Below are positions 54,348-62,629 of a stretch of 64,000 nt of DNA, piece after piece. The notes under the pieces are model-generated. The model was not told the origin of the DNA. It worked only from the letters and a program-made list of their open reading frames with translations, and did not search any database. The stretch lies in the NCBI RefSeq assembly GCF_003719725.1, contig NZ_RIAX01000003.1:310001-374000 (forward strand), written 5' to 3'. The stretch comes from Planococcus salinus (GTDB taxonomy: Bacteria; Bacillota; Bacilli; Bacillales_A; Planococcaceae). Positions within the stretch are counted from its first letter, which is position 1. Each line of letters begins with the position of its first letter. Both the position numbers and the translations under genes were made by a program.

Positions 54348-55157
54348 TCAACCGGTATGATTTACCGGTTGGGTCTCTTTTGTAACAAAAGCCAGGGCTT
54401 TTTCAATTGTAGAAAAAGTCGTCAACCGGCCATCAAGGCTTTCGTCGGTAACAAACTCCTGCGCTGCATAAGGGGAAATTCCGGTAACGTATAAATTGCT
54501 CCCCATAATCCGAAGCGCATCTCTGATTTGCAGAAACCAATGGAGCGGCGGGTTATCATCCCATGACAAACCGGTAATGTCAATGATGGCGTGCTCAATG
54601 CGATGTTCCTGTACATACTCACAGATTTTCACTTTCAGCATTTCAAAACGCTGCAGATTCATCGTCCCAACCAACGCCACAGTAGCGACATTTTCCTGAA
54701 TTGCCAATATCGGCAGCATCAGCCGCTCAATCTCCATTTCATTGGCCATGATGGCCTGTTGCTGAGAACGTTCCAGTGTAATATCCGTCTGTGTGCCAAT
54801 AAAATACAGTGAATCCTCTACCTGGACCGGCCGAACAGCCAACCGATTCCAAAAAGGAGTGCCATCCTTCCGGTAATTTTGAATGGTTACGGTAACGCTC
54901 TCCCTTGCTTTTACAGCATCTCTGATTTTCTCTACATCTCTATGGTCAGTCTCTTCCCCTTGCAAAAACCGGCAATTACGGCCTATGACCTCGTCTTCTG
55001 CATACCCCGTCATTTCCAGAAACGTTTTGTTGGTATAGATGATGGGGTTATCTTTTTGCTTAGGATCGGTCACAATGGTGCCGACTCTGCTTCCATCAAG
55101 CATAGCTTCCAGCAATTGCGTTTGTGTTTTGTCATCTAATGATTTCATTGGATACAT
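54348..55157 (-). CDS. ytvA: Blue-light photoreceptor, LOV-STAS (YtvA/PfyP)
   Basis: A 269-residue flavin photoreceptor. The LOV domain (about 15-125) contains GRNCRFLQG with the photoactive Cys62, the same number as in Bacillus subtilis YtvA, which supports the ATG at 55157 over GTG 55166. A helical linker leads to a STAS domain (about 150-260). In Bacillus this protein is part of the stressosome and lets blue light activate SigB. Its place amid SigB-like promoters agrees. No other stressosome gene is in view. Confidence 0.93.
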   Translation of the reverse strand: MYPMKSLDDKTQTQLLEAMLDGSRVGTIVTDPKQKDNPIIYTNKTFLEMTGYAEDEVIGRNCRFLQGEETDHRDVEKIRDAVKARESVTVTIQNYRKDGTPFWNRLAVRPVQVEDSLYFIGTQTDITLERSQQQAIMANEMEIERLMLPILAIQENVATVALVGTMNLQRFEMLKVKICEYVQEHRIEHAIIDITGLSWDDNPPLHWFLQIRDALRIMGSNLYVTGISPYAAQEFVTDESLDGRLTTFSTIEKALAFVTKETQPVNHTG

Positions 55158-55244
55158 ATAGTTCACCTCATAGCTTCTAGCTTGTTACAAGCAATAGTAG
55201 CATATTTCTAAAGCAATACAAAAGGGCGGACAATACATCGAAAC

Positions 55245-55269
55245 GTTTCAGCTTTAATGGAAAGGGTAA
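55245..55269 (+). promoter_or_regulatory. SigB-like promoter of the DJ-1/PfpI gene
   Basis: GTTTCA (55245-55250), 13-base spacer, GGGTAA (55264-55269), 39 bases before the start codon. Same -35 and spacer as the Mn-catalase operon promoter. Confidence 0.65.
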
Positions 55270-55308
55270 ATGAAATTATAGTCATGAAACCCGGAGGAGG
55301 AAGATAGT

Positions 55309-56013
55309 ATGGCGAAAGTATTGGCTGTTTTATCAAGTGGATATGCCGACGAAGAAAACAATTACGTAACAGGATGGTGGGCTGAAGAGCTATTCGCTCC
55401 CGTACTCGCTTTGGAAGAGGAAGGACATATTGTGGGTTTGGCCACTCCTGAAGGTGGCAAGCCCGTTGTTGATCCGCTCAGTCTCACTGAAGATTATGAC
55501 CCCGATGGAAAGTACAAAGAGTTATACGAATCAGGGATAGCAGATAAAACAATTCCGATTGTGGATGTGAAAGCAAGTGAATTTGACGCTGTTTTCATCG
55601 TCGGCGGACACGGCGCCATGTTTGACTTGGCACACCATGAAGACCTGCATGCCATCCTCAATATCATTCACCAGAATGGCGGCATCATTGCGGCGGTATG
55701 CCACGGACCAGCTCCACTTGTCTTTACAAAAAACAAAGATGGCCGGCCTATACTCGAAGGCTTGAAAGTGACAGGATACCCCAACGACAAAGAACCTGAG
55801 GAAGTGCGCGGATTATTGCCTTTCAGCCTCGAAGATGAACTTCGGAAAATCGCATCTTATTCAGACGCTCCTGATGAAAAAGAATACATTGTATGGGGCA
55901 GCAAACAAATTCTCACAGGCCGTGATCCCGGTTCTTCTGAGCTTTTCGGCAAAGAACTTGCGAAAGCGTTGACCCGCCGCGAACAGGAAGCGGAAGAACG
56001 TTTTTTGGATTAA
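55309..56013 (+). CDS. DJ-1/PfpI-family protein (Hsp31-like, type 1 glutamine amidotransferase fold)
   Basis: A 234-residue protein with the nucleophile elbow AAVCHGPAP (Cys131-His132) and Glu26 positioned for the Hsp31-type triad. Relatives are chaperones, glyoxalases III or deglycases. GGHGAMFDL and the Asp-rich surface loop (DYDPDGKYKELY) are as in Hsp31/YDR533-type members. ATG at 55309 after GGAGGAGGAAGATAGT. Likely repairs or detoxifies carbonyl stress under general-stress control. Confidence 0.87.
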   Translation: MAKVLAVLSSGYADEENNYVTGWWAEELFAPVLALEEEGHIVGLATPEGGKPVVDPLSLTEDYDPDGKYKELYESGIADKTIPIVDVKASEFDAVFIVGGHGAMFDLAHHEDLHAILNIIHQNGGIIAAVCHGPAPLVFTKNKDGRPILEGLKVTGYPNDKEPEEVRGLLPFSLEDELRKIASYSDAPDEKEYIVWGSKQILTGRDPGSSELFGKELAKALTRREQEAEERFLD

Positions 56014-56032
56014 CGCAGACCAAAAAGGGTAT
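56008..56032 (+). promoter_or_regulatory. SigB-like promoter of the tail-anchored small protein gene
   Basis: GATTAA (56008-56013), 13-base spacer, perfect GGGTAT (56027-56032). It overlaps the stop codon of the preceding gene. Confidence 0.55.
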
Positions 56033-56066
56033 GTATAAATAATAAGCAGGAACAGGAGGGAGATAC

Positions 56067-56276
56067 ATGAGCGAGAAAGAACCAAAAGAAAAAAAGTATA
56101 TGGAAGCAGAAAAAAAAGATGTACCTAAGCCTTCTGGAAGAGAAGAAGGGATCAAAGAACCAAGAGTCAAAAATTTCCCTAAAATCCAAGTGGGGGTCGC
56201 TATCTTTGTCGTAATTGTACTGATTATTGTAATTATAGGGATCTCTTACGGAATGTATGGTTTGTTCTTCAACTGA
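56067..56276 (+). CDS. Small tail-anchored membrane protein of unknown function
   Basis: A 69-residue protein: a strongly charged Lys/Glu-rich N-terminal half (1-40) and one hydrophobic helix at about 42-66 of Val, Ile and Gly, ending close to the C-terminus. ATG at 56067 after CAGGAGGGAGATAC. No recognised family. SigB-like promoter upstream and a terminator formed over its stop codon indicate a real monocistronic gene. Confidence 0.75.
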   Translation: MSEKEPKEKKYMEAEKKDVPKPSGREEGIKEPRVKNFPKIQVGVAIFVVIVLIIVIIGISYGMYGLFFN

Positions 56277-56301
56277 TTGCTTTTATGCAATCAGTTTTTT
56301 A
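56271..56301 (+). terminator. Intrinsic terminator after the small membrane protein gene
   Basis: AACTGATTGC (56271-56280) and GCAATCAGTT (56287-56296), then TTTTATTTTT. Includes the TGA stop codon. Confidence 0.88.
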
Positions 56302-56352
56302 TTTTTACAGCTTACAGAAGCATATGGCTTGTTTCCGTTTATGTGACATAAA

Positions 56353-56386
56353 AAACAAGAGCCTGCGAAATCACAGGCTCTTGTTT
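56353..56386. terminator. Terminator after the KGG-protein gene
   Basis: AAACAAGAGCCTG (56353-56365) pairs with CAGGCTCTTGTTT (56374-56386), flanked by A-rich sequence that reads as a T-run on the minus strand. Confidence 0.85.
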
Positions 56387-56401
56387 AGATCATTCTGGAT
56401 A

Positions 56402-56548
56402 TCAGGAACCGCGGTTGTTGTTTCTTTTTTCTTCGTCTTTTTGACCCATGTCTTCGTAAAATTCCTTGTCATGCTTCTTTGAAGTTGCCTCTCCGCCCGT
56501 GTGACCTGCTTCTTCATTGATTATTTTACCATTATTGCGATTTGCCAT
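56402..56548 (-). CDS. KGG/GsiB-like hydrophilic stress protein
   Basis: A 48-residue protein with one stress-repeat of the GsiB/YciG type: EAGHTGGEATSKKHDKEFYE, followed by D-M-G-Q-K. Fully hydrophilic. ATG at 56548 (GAAGGAATCG upstream) gives MANRNNGKI; a longer frame to 56584 crosses that site. GsiB of Bacillus subtilis is strongly SigB-induced. Here a GGGTGT lies upstream, but no good -35 was found. Confidence 0.78.
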   Translation of the reverse strand: MANRNNGKIINEEAGHTGGEATSKKHDKEFYEDMGQKDEEKRNNNRGS

Positions 56549-56681
56549 TTTCGATTCCTTCTTTAAATTAATATCGGTGCGCACACCCGCACTCTACCTG
56601 GTTACTTCTCTTCATGTCATCGACTTGTAATATCTACCAAGCAAATTTTCTTTGCGCATTATGAAAGAGCTTTTAGCAGGC

Positions 56682-57869
56682 TTACAGGCTTTCTGTCAAT
56701 TCGATGTCAAATTCCATCAATTCTCCACCGCGATACACTTTTACTTGCAAGGTATCGCCGACGTCAGTTTTATTGTATAGATGCTGGCGAAGTTCAAGTA
56801 CTGATCCGACTGCTTCTCCGTCCATTTCCACAATAACGTCCAGTTCTTTAAGCCCCGCTTCAGCTGCTCCAGACCCGGGTGCCACGGACTGCACGATAAT
56901 ACCGCTTTCCACGTCAGCCGGCAAATTCAATTGGCTTTGCCGTGATTGTGCCGGAATTTCAGCTAAATCCAGAATGGAAACACCGATGGAAGGACGTTCC
57001 ACTGCCCCTTTTGTTTCCAGGTCTTCAATGATGGGAGCCGCAAAGTTGATAGGGATGGCTAGGCCGATTCCTTCCACTGCCTCCTGCGCAATTTTCATCG
57101 AGTTGATGCCGATTACTTGTCCCTGGCTATTGATCAATGCGCCGCCGCTATTGCCGGGATTGATCGCTGCGTCCGTTTGAAGGACTTCCGACTGCCAATC
57201 TTCTTTTCCGTCTTCGTTAATATCAATCGGGATGGATCGTTCTGTACCCGAAATAACCCCAGTAGTAACAGAGCCAGAGAACTGAAGGCCCAATGGATTG
57301 CCGATTGCAATGACCGGCTCGCCCGCTTTCAAGACAGAAGAATCACCAAACTCAGCTACAGTAGTGATGTTGTCATCTGCCACTTTCAATACCGCCAAAT
57401 CCGTCCATACATCTGTCCCTAATACTTCTGCATCCAGCTCCGTTCCATCAGCTAACGTGATTTTTACGTCTTCCGCCCCTTCCACGACGTGGTTATTCGT
57501 AACTATATAGGCAAAGCCATCCTGTTTTTTATAAATGACTCCAGATCCTGTCCCCGCTTCCTGGGCTTCTGTTTCTGTCGCTGGCATGAAAGGGTTTTGC
57601 TGGGCAGTCTGCATATTCGTCACCCCTACAACAGCAGCAGATGTGTCTTCTACGGTATCCGTAACATCTGTCGTAACAACACTTGAAGTATTTTGAAGGC
57701 CGCTCACAGTTTCGACAGTTCCCTTCTCGTCTTGCATTGCAACTTCCTGGTCTGTAAACCCTGGAAGTACTACTCCTACAAGCATGGCGCCCGCAATCAG
57801 CCCTGTGAAGCTTGAAGCGAAATAGCCTGTACGTTTTTTCTTCGGTTGCGATGAATTATAGTAACCCAT
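56682..57869 (-). CDS. HtrA-type membrane-anchored serine protease
   Basis: A 395-residue DegP/HtrA quality-control protease: one N-terminal helix (about 17-38) anchors it with the catalytic part outside the cell. The triad is His127 (TNNHVVE), Asp157 (WTDLAVL) and Ser241 (GNSGGAL); one PDZ domain covers about 300-390. Bacillus subtilis HtrA, HtrB and YyxA are the relatives. ATG at 57869 after AAGGAGGAAATTAATC. The neighbouring two-component system is a possible regulator, like CssRS, though the kinase does not specifically resemble CssS by eye. Confidence 0.9.
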   Translation of the reverse strand: MGYYNSSQPKKKRTGYFASSFTGLIAGAMLVGVVLPGFTDQEVAMQDEKGTVETVSGLQNTSSVVTTDVTDTVEDTSAAVVGVTNMQTAQQNPFMPATETEAQEAGTGSGVIYKKQDGFAYIVTNNHVVEGAEDVKITLADGTELDAEVLGTDVWTDLAVLKVADDNITTVAEFGDSSVLKAGEPVIAIGNPLGLQFSGSVTTGVISGTERSIPIDINEDGKEDWQSEVLQTDAAINPGNSGGALINSQGQVIGINSMKIAQEAVEGIGLAIPINFAAPIIEDLETKGAVERPSIGVSILDLAEIPAQSRQSQLNLPADVESGIIVQSVAPGSGAAEAGLKELDVIVEMDGEAVGSVLELRQHLYNKTDVGDTLQVKVYRGGELMEFDIELTESL

Positions 57870-58061
57870 GATTAATTTCCTCCTTGAATAAGTATGTTGT
57901 CAATTTCCGGCGATTATTTTTCAGCGTTCTTGGTCCGCTTTCAATTTTCATCCGTTACTTCACTTAACCCCTCTTTTCCTAAGCGGTTAACCATAGCTTA
58001 CCAAGCAATTATGAATAAACTATGACCAGAGTTTTAACAGAAATGAAAAGTTTCGAAAACA

Positions 58062-58100
58062 AAAAATGACTGAAGAGCTGCGAGCTCTTCAGTCATTTTT
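58062..58100. terminator. Terminator of the two-component operon, 18-base perfect stem
   Basis: AAAAATGACTGAAGAGCT (58062-58079), GCG loop, and its complement (58083-58100). Overlaps the kinase stop codon; serves the minus-strand operon. The rest of the gap to the htrA start shows no convincing feature. Confidence 0.85.
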
Positions 58101-59498
58101 GTGCGGCAGCCGAATTTGGAATTTCGTGCCTCTGTCTTTTTCGCTTTCCACTTGAACATCCCCATCATGCAACGTAATCAATTGCTTCACAATCGACAAG
58201 CCGAGCCCGAATTGCCCGCTTCCGCGTGACACATCTGATTTATAGAAACGTCGCCAGATCTGATCGATTTCTTCCACATCAATGCCCGATCCAGTGTCTT
58301 CCACTTCTATCAGCATGAATTCCGGTTCTGACGAAGAGCGCAAAGTTATCAGCCCGTTCTCAGTAAATTGAATGCTGTTTTTAACAATATTTACCAGCAC
58401 CTGAATCAGGCGGTCCATGTCTCCGTAAATCACTTGACCTTCCTTGGCTGCTGTTTCAATTCGATTGCCTTTTTCAGCCGCTTGCATCTCCAGCTGTTCC
58501 TGGATGATTTCAAAAAGTTCTTCCGCTTCGATTTCCTCTTTTGTCAACGTGACCTGGTTCGACCGTATCTTTTCGTAATCCAGATTTTCGTTGACCAGAC
58601 GCATGAGACGCTTGGTTTCATCGCTTACAAGACGAATGCCTTTGTCCTTCTGCGCTTCCTCGATCATGTTATTGCGCAACCCTTCAATGACACCTGCAAT
58701 CGTCGTCAAAGGCGTTCTCATTTCGTGGGAAACGTCGGCCATGAACTGCCTTCTTCTGTTTTCAAGGCGTTCGATTTCTTCGTTGGACTGCTGCAGATTG
58801 AGCGCCATTTTATTGATATCCCGACTCAAGTCACCGATTTCGTCAAAATTCGATTCCGGTAAATCAACATCGTATCGGCCTTCACTGATCATAGAAGTCG
58901 CTTTTTGCATACGCTGAATCCGGCTGACATGAAGTTTTGACAACAATAAACTCAATAGCAGCGCAATTGCGAGTGCCAAAAGGCTCACCGTCACCAGCGT
59001 CCAGTTCAGCTCGGAAATCATTTCACTTGTCCCGCTGACCGGCGAAGCCAGCAGGACACCGCCCACTAATCTGCCATTATCCACATACGGCAACGCGACA
59101 AACGTCACTGTATTTTCAAATCGCTCGACATCCCGGTTGACGACCAGCGTTTCTCCCTGCTCAATGACGTTCCATTCTTCCGCCGTCAATTCCACAGGTG
59201 GAAAAGCACCCGAATCCGGATATAAGATACGGCTTTGCTGGTCAAAAACAATGAAGTTAATGTTCTGCGCTTCTAAAATGGAAACGTAGGACTGAAGATC
59301 AGACCCCGGTCGTGGACGCTGAAGATCCGAAAGAATCTGTTCCCCGTAACTCTCCAACTCCTCCGCTTTTTCTTCATAGGCGAAATCCCCCACATATTGC
59401 ACGAACAGCAAGCTCAGAATGAGAAATGCAATCAGCAAAACACTTAAATGACTGGCGATCAACTGGTAAAAGTACTTAATCCGCATGTGGTTCTTCAA
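58089..59498 (-). CDS. Sensor histidine kinase
   Basis: A 469-residue membrane kinase. Helix 1 (about 14-36), an extracytoplasmic sensor (about 37-165), helix 2 (about 166-187), HAMP, then HisKA with phospho-accepting His258 in DVSHEMRTPLT. The ATPase domain has N-I-V-K-N-S (N box), DTGSGI and GQFGLGLSIV. TTG at 59498 overlaps the regulator gene by 23 bases; an ATG at 59486 is also possible. The signal is unknown. Layout is similar to the YkoH/HssS-like kinases. Confidence 0.9.
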   Translation of the reverse strand: MKNHMRIKYFYQLIASHLSVLLIAFLILSLLFVQYVGDFAYEEKAEELESYGEQILSDLQRPRPGSDLQSYVSILEAQNINFIVFDQQSRILYPDSGAFPPVELTAEEWNVIEQGETLVVNRDVERFENTVTFVALPYVDNGRLVGGVLLASPVSGTSEMISELNWTLVTVSLLALAIALLLSLLLSKLHVSRIQRMQKATSMISEGRYDVDLPESNFDEIGDLSRDINKMALNLQQSNEEIERLENRRRQFMADVSHEMRTPLTTIAGVIEGLRNNMIEEAQKDKGIRLVSDETKRLMRLVNENLDYEKIRSNQVTLTKEEIEAEELFEIIQEQLEMQAAEKGNRIETAAKEGQVIYGDMDRLIQVLVNIVKNSIQFTENGLITLRSSSEPEFMLIEVEDTGSGIDVEEIDQIWRRFYKSDVSRGSGQFGLGLSIVKQLITLHDGDVQVESEKDRGTKFQIRLPHKND

Positions 59499-60159
59499 AC
59501 TTGTACCCTACTCCCCAAACGGTATGGAATAAGTTTTCACCGTTTGTAATTTTTTTCCGGAGGCGTTTGATATGGACATCAACGGTACGTTCATCGCCAT
59601 AGTATTGATAGCCCCATACCTGCTCGAGCAACTGCTCACGGCTGAAGACTTGTTTTGGATGCTGCAGAAAAAACACAAGCAAATCGAATTCCTTAGGTGT
59701 CAGGTTGTGGACTGCCGCTCCCTCTTTTTGGACTTCCCTTGTCTCTTTATTGACTTTAAAATAGTTGGTTTCAATTAAACCCGCCGTCTCCACCGGTTTT
59801 TGTGTACGTCTTGCCACCGCCTTGATGCGTGCCATTAATGCCAGCGGACTGAACGGTTTTGTCACATAATCATCCGCTCCCATCTCAAAGCCGATGACTT
59901 GATCGGACTCACTGTCTTTCGCTGTCAGCATGATGATGGGAACCTGATCGCCTTCTTCCCTGATTTTCCTGCACAAGGTCATCCCGTCCATTTTCGGCAA
60001 CATCCAGTCAAGAACGAGCAAGTCATACATTCCTTTTTTGTATTTGTCATACCCTTCAACTCCGTCAGCTGCAAACTCGCCGGTTATTCCTTCTTTTGAT
60101 AAGAACATTTCCAGCATCGAGCTGACATTCGGGTTATCTTCAACCACTAAAATTCTCAT
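59476..60159 (-). CDS. OmpR-family response regulator
   Basis: A 227-residue regulator: receiver domain with Asp8/Asp9-type acidic pocket, phosphorylated Asp51 (VLDWMLPKMDG) and conserved Lys in YVTKPFSPL, then a winged-helix domain ending with the RTVDVHIKRLRKKI recognition region and WGVGYKF. ATG at 60159 after GGGAAGGGAGAAGCTGC. First gene of the two-gene operon with the kinase; targets unknown, possibly htrA nearby. Confidence 0.92.
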   Translation of the reverse strand: MRILVVEDNPNVSSMLEMFLSKEGITGEFAADGVEGYDKYKKGMYDLLVLDWMLPKMDGMTLCRKIREEGDQVPIIMLTAKDSESDQVIGFEMGADDYVTKPFSPLALMARIKAVARRTQKPVETAGLIETNYFKVNKETREVQKEGAAVHNLTPKEFDLLVFFLQHPKQVFSREQLLEQVWGYQYYGDERTVDVHIKRLRKKITNGENLFHTVWGVGYKFEEPHAD

Positions 60160-60205
60160 GCAGCTTCTCCCTTCCCGCCATCATTCGGCTGTGACGAAAT
60201 CCATC

Positions 60206-60240
60206 AAAAAACCGCCTTCATACTAAAAGGGCGGTTTTTT
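60206..60240. terminator. Intrinsic terminator after the GTPase gene
   Basis: AAAAAACCGCC (60206-60216) pairs with GGCGGTTTTTT (60230-60240), directly downstream of the GTPase stop and upstream of the two-component operon on the same strand. Confidence 0.88.
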
Positions 60241-60246
60241 GTCAGT

Positions 60247-61260
60247 TTAAGCGTTTTTCTCACGTTTTTTATATTTCTCAAACAAATCGCCAATCATGTC
60301 GTAATCAATTGCGATGTTGTTTTCATACGCATATTTCACGCCATAACCCAGTGCGAGTGTCATGGCAGAAGCCACTGTACCGCCGATGACGGAACCTGCA
60401 CCCGGGATAAACTTCAATGCCTGTCGGTAAATCGTGTGACCGATTGTCTGAGTCGCTGTGATGACGATCATGTCTTTCGCCGCTTTTTTCGTTAACGGTT
60501 GATCATAAAGCTTGGATAATTTAATGATCAAGCCAACCTGCAGGGAAGTCAGTGGGATGACATCAGAACCTGGAATCGGTGAAGCGCCGATGACGCCGGC
60601 TGAGACCCCCGAACCGATGATCCACCGGTTGGCAGCGGCTGATTTTTCCTTCATGCTTTTAGCGAAGAGCAGATCTTTGCCCTTCTTTTCCAGCAAAAAA
60701 AGAATTTCCTTCTTGAGTGTTTCAAGATTTTCTCCTGTCTTCGAGGAAATCGGAATGACTTTGTATTTATTGTTCGTATGATTTTTCACAAATTGGACGA
60801 TGGAAGGAATATTCTCAGCGGCATCGATTTTATTCAAGACAATCAGAATATCTTTATTGTGTTTTTCGATGGCCGTGAATTTTTCTTTTTCGCTGTCTGA
60901 AAGCACGGTGCCTGCTGCATTCAGAAAAAACAGCACCACGTCAGACTGTTGTACAAATTCCAGGGTTTTTTTCGGGTTTTCGTCATTCGGATCGTTGAGC
61001 CCTGGCGTATCCATGAATTTGATGTTTTCCAACCCTTTGATGTTATATGGGTCCACGCTGACTGTTTCGCCAGGCATCGGATTTGTACTGGCAATATCTT
61101 CGCCGATGATTTTATTGACAGTAGATGATTTTCCGGCATTGACTTCCCCAATCAGTGAAATGAGCAAGTCCTGCTCCAATGTATCATTCACTTTTTTCAT
61201 TTCATTTTCGAACATATTGTCCATCATGCGACTGACTTCTTTTTCAAATTCTTTTACCAT
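60247..61260 (-). CDS. Era/dynamin-like GTPase with C-terminal DUF697-type membrane-associated region
   Basis: A 337-residue GTPase. P-loop GEVNAGKSS at 38-46, switch II DTPGLND, and N-K-I-D for guanine recognition. The C-terminal third has Gly/Ala-rich, amphipathic stretches (GSGVSAGVIGASPIPGSDVIP, then AGSVIGGTVASAMTLALG), as in DUF697/YcjF-type GTPases that contact membranes. ATG at 61260 after AAGGAGGCAGAGACC. Function unknown; stress-linked membrane roles are known for similar proteins. Confidence 0.84.
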   Translation of the reverse strand: MVKEFEKEVSRMMDNMFENEMKKVNDTLEQDLLISLIGEVNAGKSSTVNKIIGEDIASTNPMPGETVSVDPYNIKGLENIKFMDTPGLNDPNDENPKKTLEFVQQSDVVLFFLNAAGTVLSDSEKEKFTAIEKHNKDILIVLNKIDAAENIPSIVQFVKNHTNNKYKVIPISSKTGENLETLKKEILFLLEKKGKDLLFAKSMKEKSAAANRWIIGSGVSAGVIGASPIPGSDVIPLTSLQVGLIIKLSKLYDQPLTKKAAKDMIVITATQTIGHTIYRQALKFIPGAGSVIGGTVASAMTLALGYGVKYAYENNIAIDYDMIGDLFEKYKKREKNA

Positions 61261-61362
61261 GGTCTCTGCCTCCTTGATCGATCGTTATTTTCATTATAAT
61301 CGTTTTATGAGTTTCAGACTAATCTTTCACTTGTTTTAGTTGAAGACTCCTGAGGAGCCAAT

Positions 61363-61387
61363 GCTTAAAACAGCCTGAAAAGGGAAT
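61363..61387 (+). promoter_or_regulatory. SigB-like promoter of the FMN reductase gene
   Basis: GCTTAA (61363-61368), 13-base spacer, GGGAAT (61382-61387), 38 bases before the start codon. Confidence 0.55.
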
Positions 61388-61425
61388 AACAGAAGTAATC
61401 TCAGAATGGAGAAAGGAGAAAGAGG

Positions 61426-62049
61426 ATGTCTACTTTAAAAGCAATCTTTTTAAATTCTTCTTTGAAATCTTCAGATGAAGTTTCCCATACAGAAGGTTTC
61501 ATCAAAGATGTCCAGTCTCACTACAATGAACTGGGGGTTGAATCCGAAATTGTTCGTCTGGCGGATTACCAGATCGCGTACGGGGTAGAAGAAGATATGG
61601 GCGGCAATGACAAATGGCCACAGATTTTGGAAAAAGTGATGGCTGCTGATATTGTGATTATCGGAACTCCGATATGGCTGGGAGAAAAGAGCGCCTTGGC
61701 CACTCAGGCAATTGAACGATTATATGGAAGCAGCAGCGTCACCAATGACCAGGGCCAAGCTGTTTTTTATAACAAAGTCGGCGGCGCTGTGGTCACCGGA
61801 AACGAAGATGGAGCCAAACACGCCGCTGCTTCCATTATCTACAGCCTGTCCCATATCGGCTTTACCATTCCGCCGAACGTCGATGCTTACTGGGTGGGCG
61901 AAGCAGGACCAGGTGATTCCTATATGGATGCAGGCAGAGACAACGAATTCACGAAAGGGACCATTGAACGGCTCGCCTACAACACCTATCATTTGGCAGG
62001 AATGCTGAAGAAAACCCCCATACCGGCAGAAGGAAATACACTGGAATAG
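61426..62049 (+). CDS. NADPH-dependent FMN reductase / flavodoxin-fold oxidoreductase
   Basis: A 207-residue flavodoxin-like protein: LNSSLKSS phosphate loop near the N-terminus, GTPIWLGEKSALA near the isoalloxazine site, and GAVVTGNEDGAKH. The YwqN/WrbA-like group reduces quinones or free flavins. ATG at 61426 after GAAAGGAGAAAGAGG. A SigB-like promoter upstream suggests a general-stress role. It also lies beside the riboflavin operon, but on the opposite strand. Confidence 0.85.
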   Translation: MSTLKAIFLNSSLKSSDEVSHTEGFIKDVQSHYNELGVESEIVRLADYQIAYGVEEDMGGNDKWPQILEKVMAADIVIIGTPIWLGEKSALATQAIERLYGSSSVTNDQGQAVFYNKVGGAVVTGNEDGAKHAAASIIYSLSHIGFTIPPNVDAYWVGEAGPGDSYMDAGRDNEFTKGTIERLAYNTYHLAGMLKKTPIPAEGNTLE

Positions 62050-62112
62050 TACTCAAGCGTATTTTAGACCTCACTTAAAAGCGCCTTTTTCCAATCGATT
62101 TCTTCATAGAAA

Positions 62113-62144
62113 AAAGCCTCCGAGGCACAAGCTCCGGAGGCTTT
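62113..62144. terminator. Bidirectional terminator at the end of the riboflavin operon
   Basis: AAAGCCTCCG (62113-62122) pairs with CGGAGGCTTT (62135-62144); shared by the convergent FMN reductase gene. Confidence 0.88.
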
Positions 62145-62152
62145 ATCTGTGT

Positions 62153-62617
62153 TTATAATTTTTTCATCAGGTTGGCCATTTCAATTGCACCTGACGCAGA
62201 TTCCCAGCCTTTGTTTCCGGCTTTGGTGCCTGCACGTTCAATGGCCTGTTCAATGGAATCCGTCGTCAGGACACCGAAGATGACAGGAATGTTCGCTTGA
62301 TCGCTTGCTCTTGAAACGCCTTTCGCCACTTCGCTGCAGACAAAATCGAAGTGCGGCGTCGCTCCTCTGATAACCGTACCCAGTGTGATGACAGCATCGT
62401 AATTGCCGCTCGTTGCCATCTTCTTTGCCACTAAGGGAATTTCAAATGCACCGGGCACCCAGGCGATGGAAACATTCTCTTCTTCCACACCATGCCGTTT
62501 CAACGCATCTTCTGCTCCGCTCAACAGTTTGCTGGTGATAAATTCGTTGAAGCGTCCCACTACAATTCCAATCCGTAATCCTTCACCGTTTAAATAACCT
62601 TCAAAATGCACTGTCAT
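62153..62617 (-). CDS. ribH: 6,7-dimethyl-8-ribityllumazine synthase
   Basis: A 154-residue enzyme, the same length as in Bacillus subtilis, forming lumazine from the ribitylamino-uracil and dihydroxybutanone phosphate. [21 protein letters not shown] and the [14 protein letters not shown] active-site segment with its His are present. ATG at 62617 is preferred over 62623 because AAAGGAG is 7 bases away. Last gene of the operon, 12 bases after ribBA. Confidence 0.95.
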   Translation of the reverse strand: MTVHFEGYLNGEGLRIGIVVGRFNEFITSKLLSGAEDALKRHGVEEENVSIAWVPGAFEIPLVAKKMATSGNYDAVITLGTVIRGATPHFDFVCSEVAKGVSRASDQANIPVIFGVLTTDSIEQAIERAGTKAGNKGWESASGAIEMANLMKKL

Positions 62618-62629
62618 ATCCATTCTCCT

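Noticed and set aside
56560-56620. A SigB promoter for the KGG protein gene
   Set aside because: A GGGTGT is present on the minus strand, but the best -35 at allowed spacing (AAGTAA) matches GTTTAA at only three of six positions.
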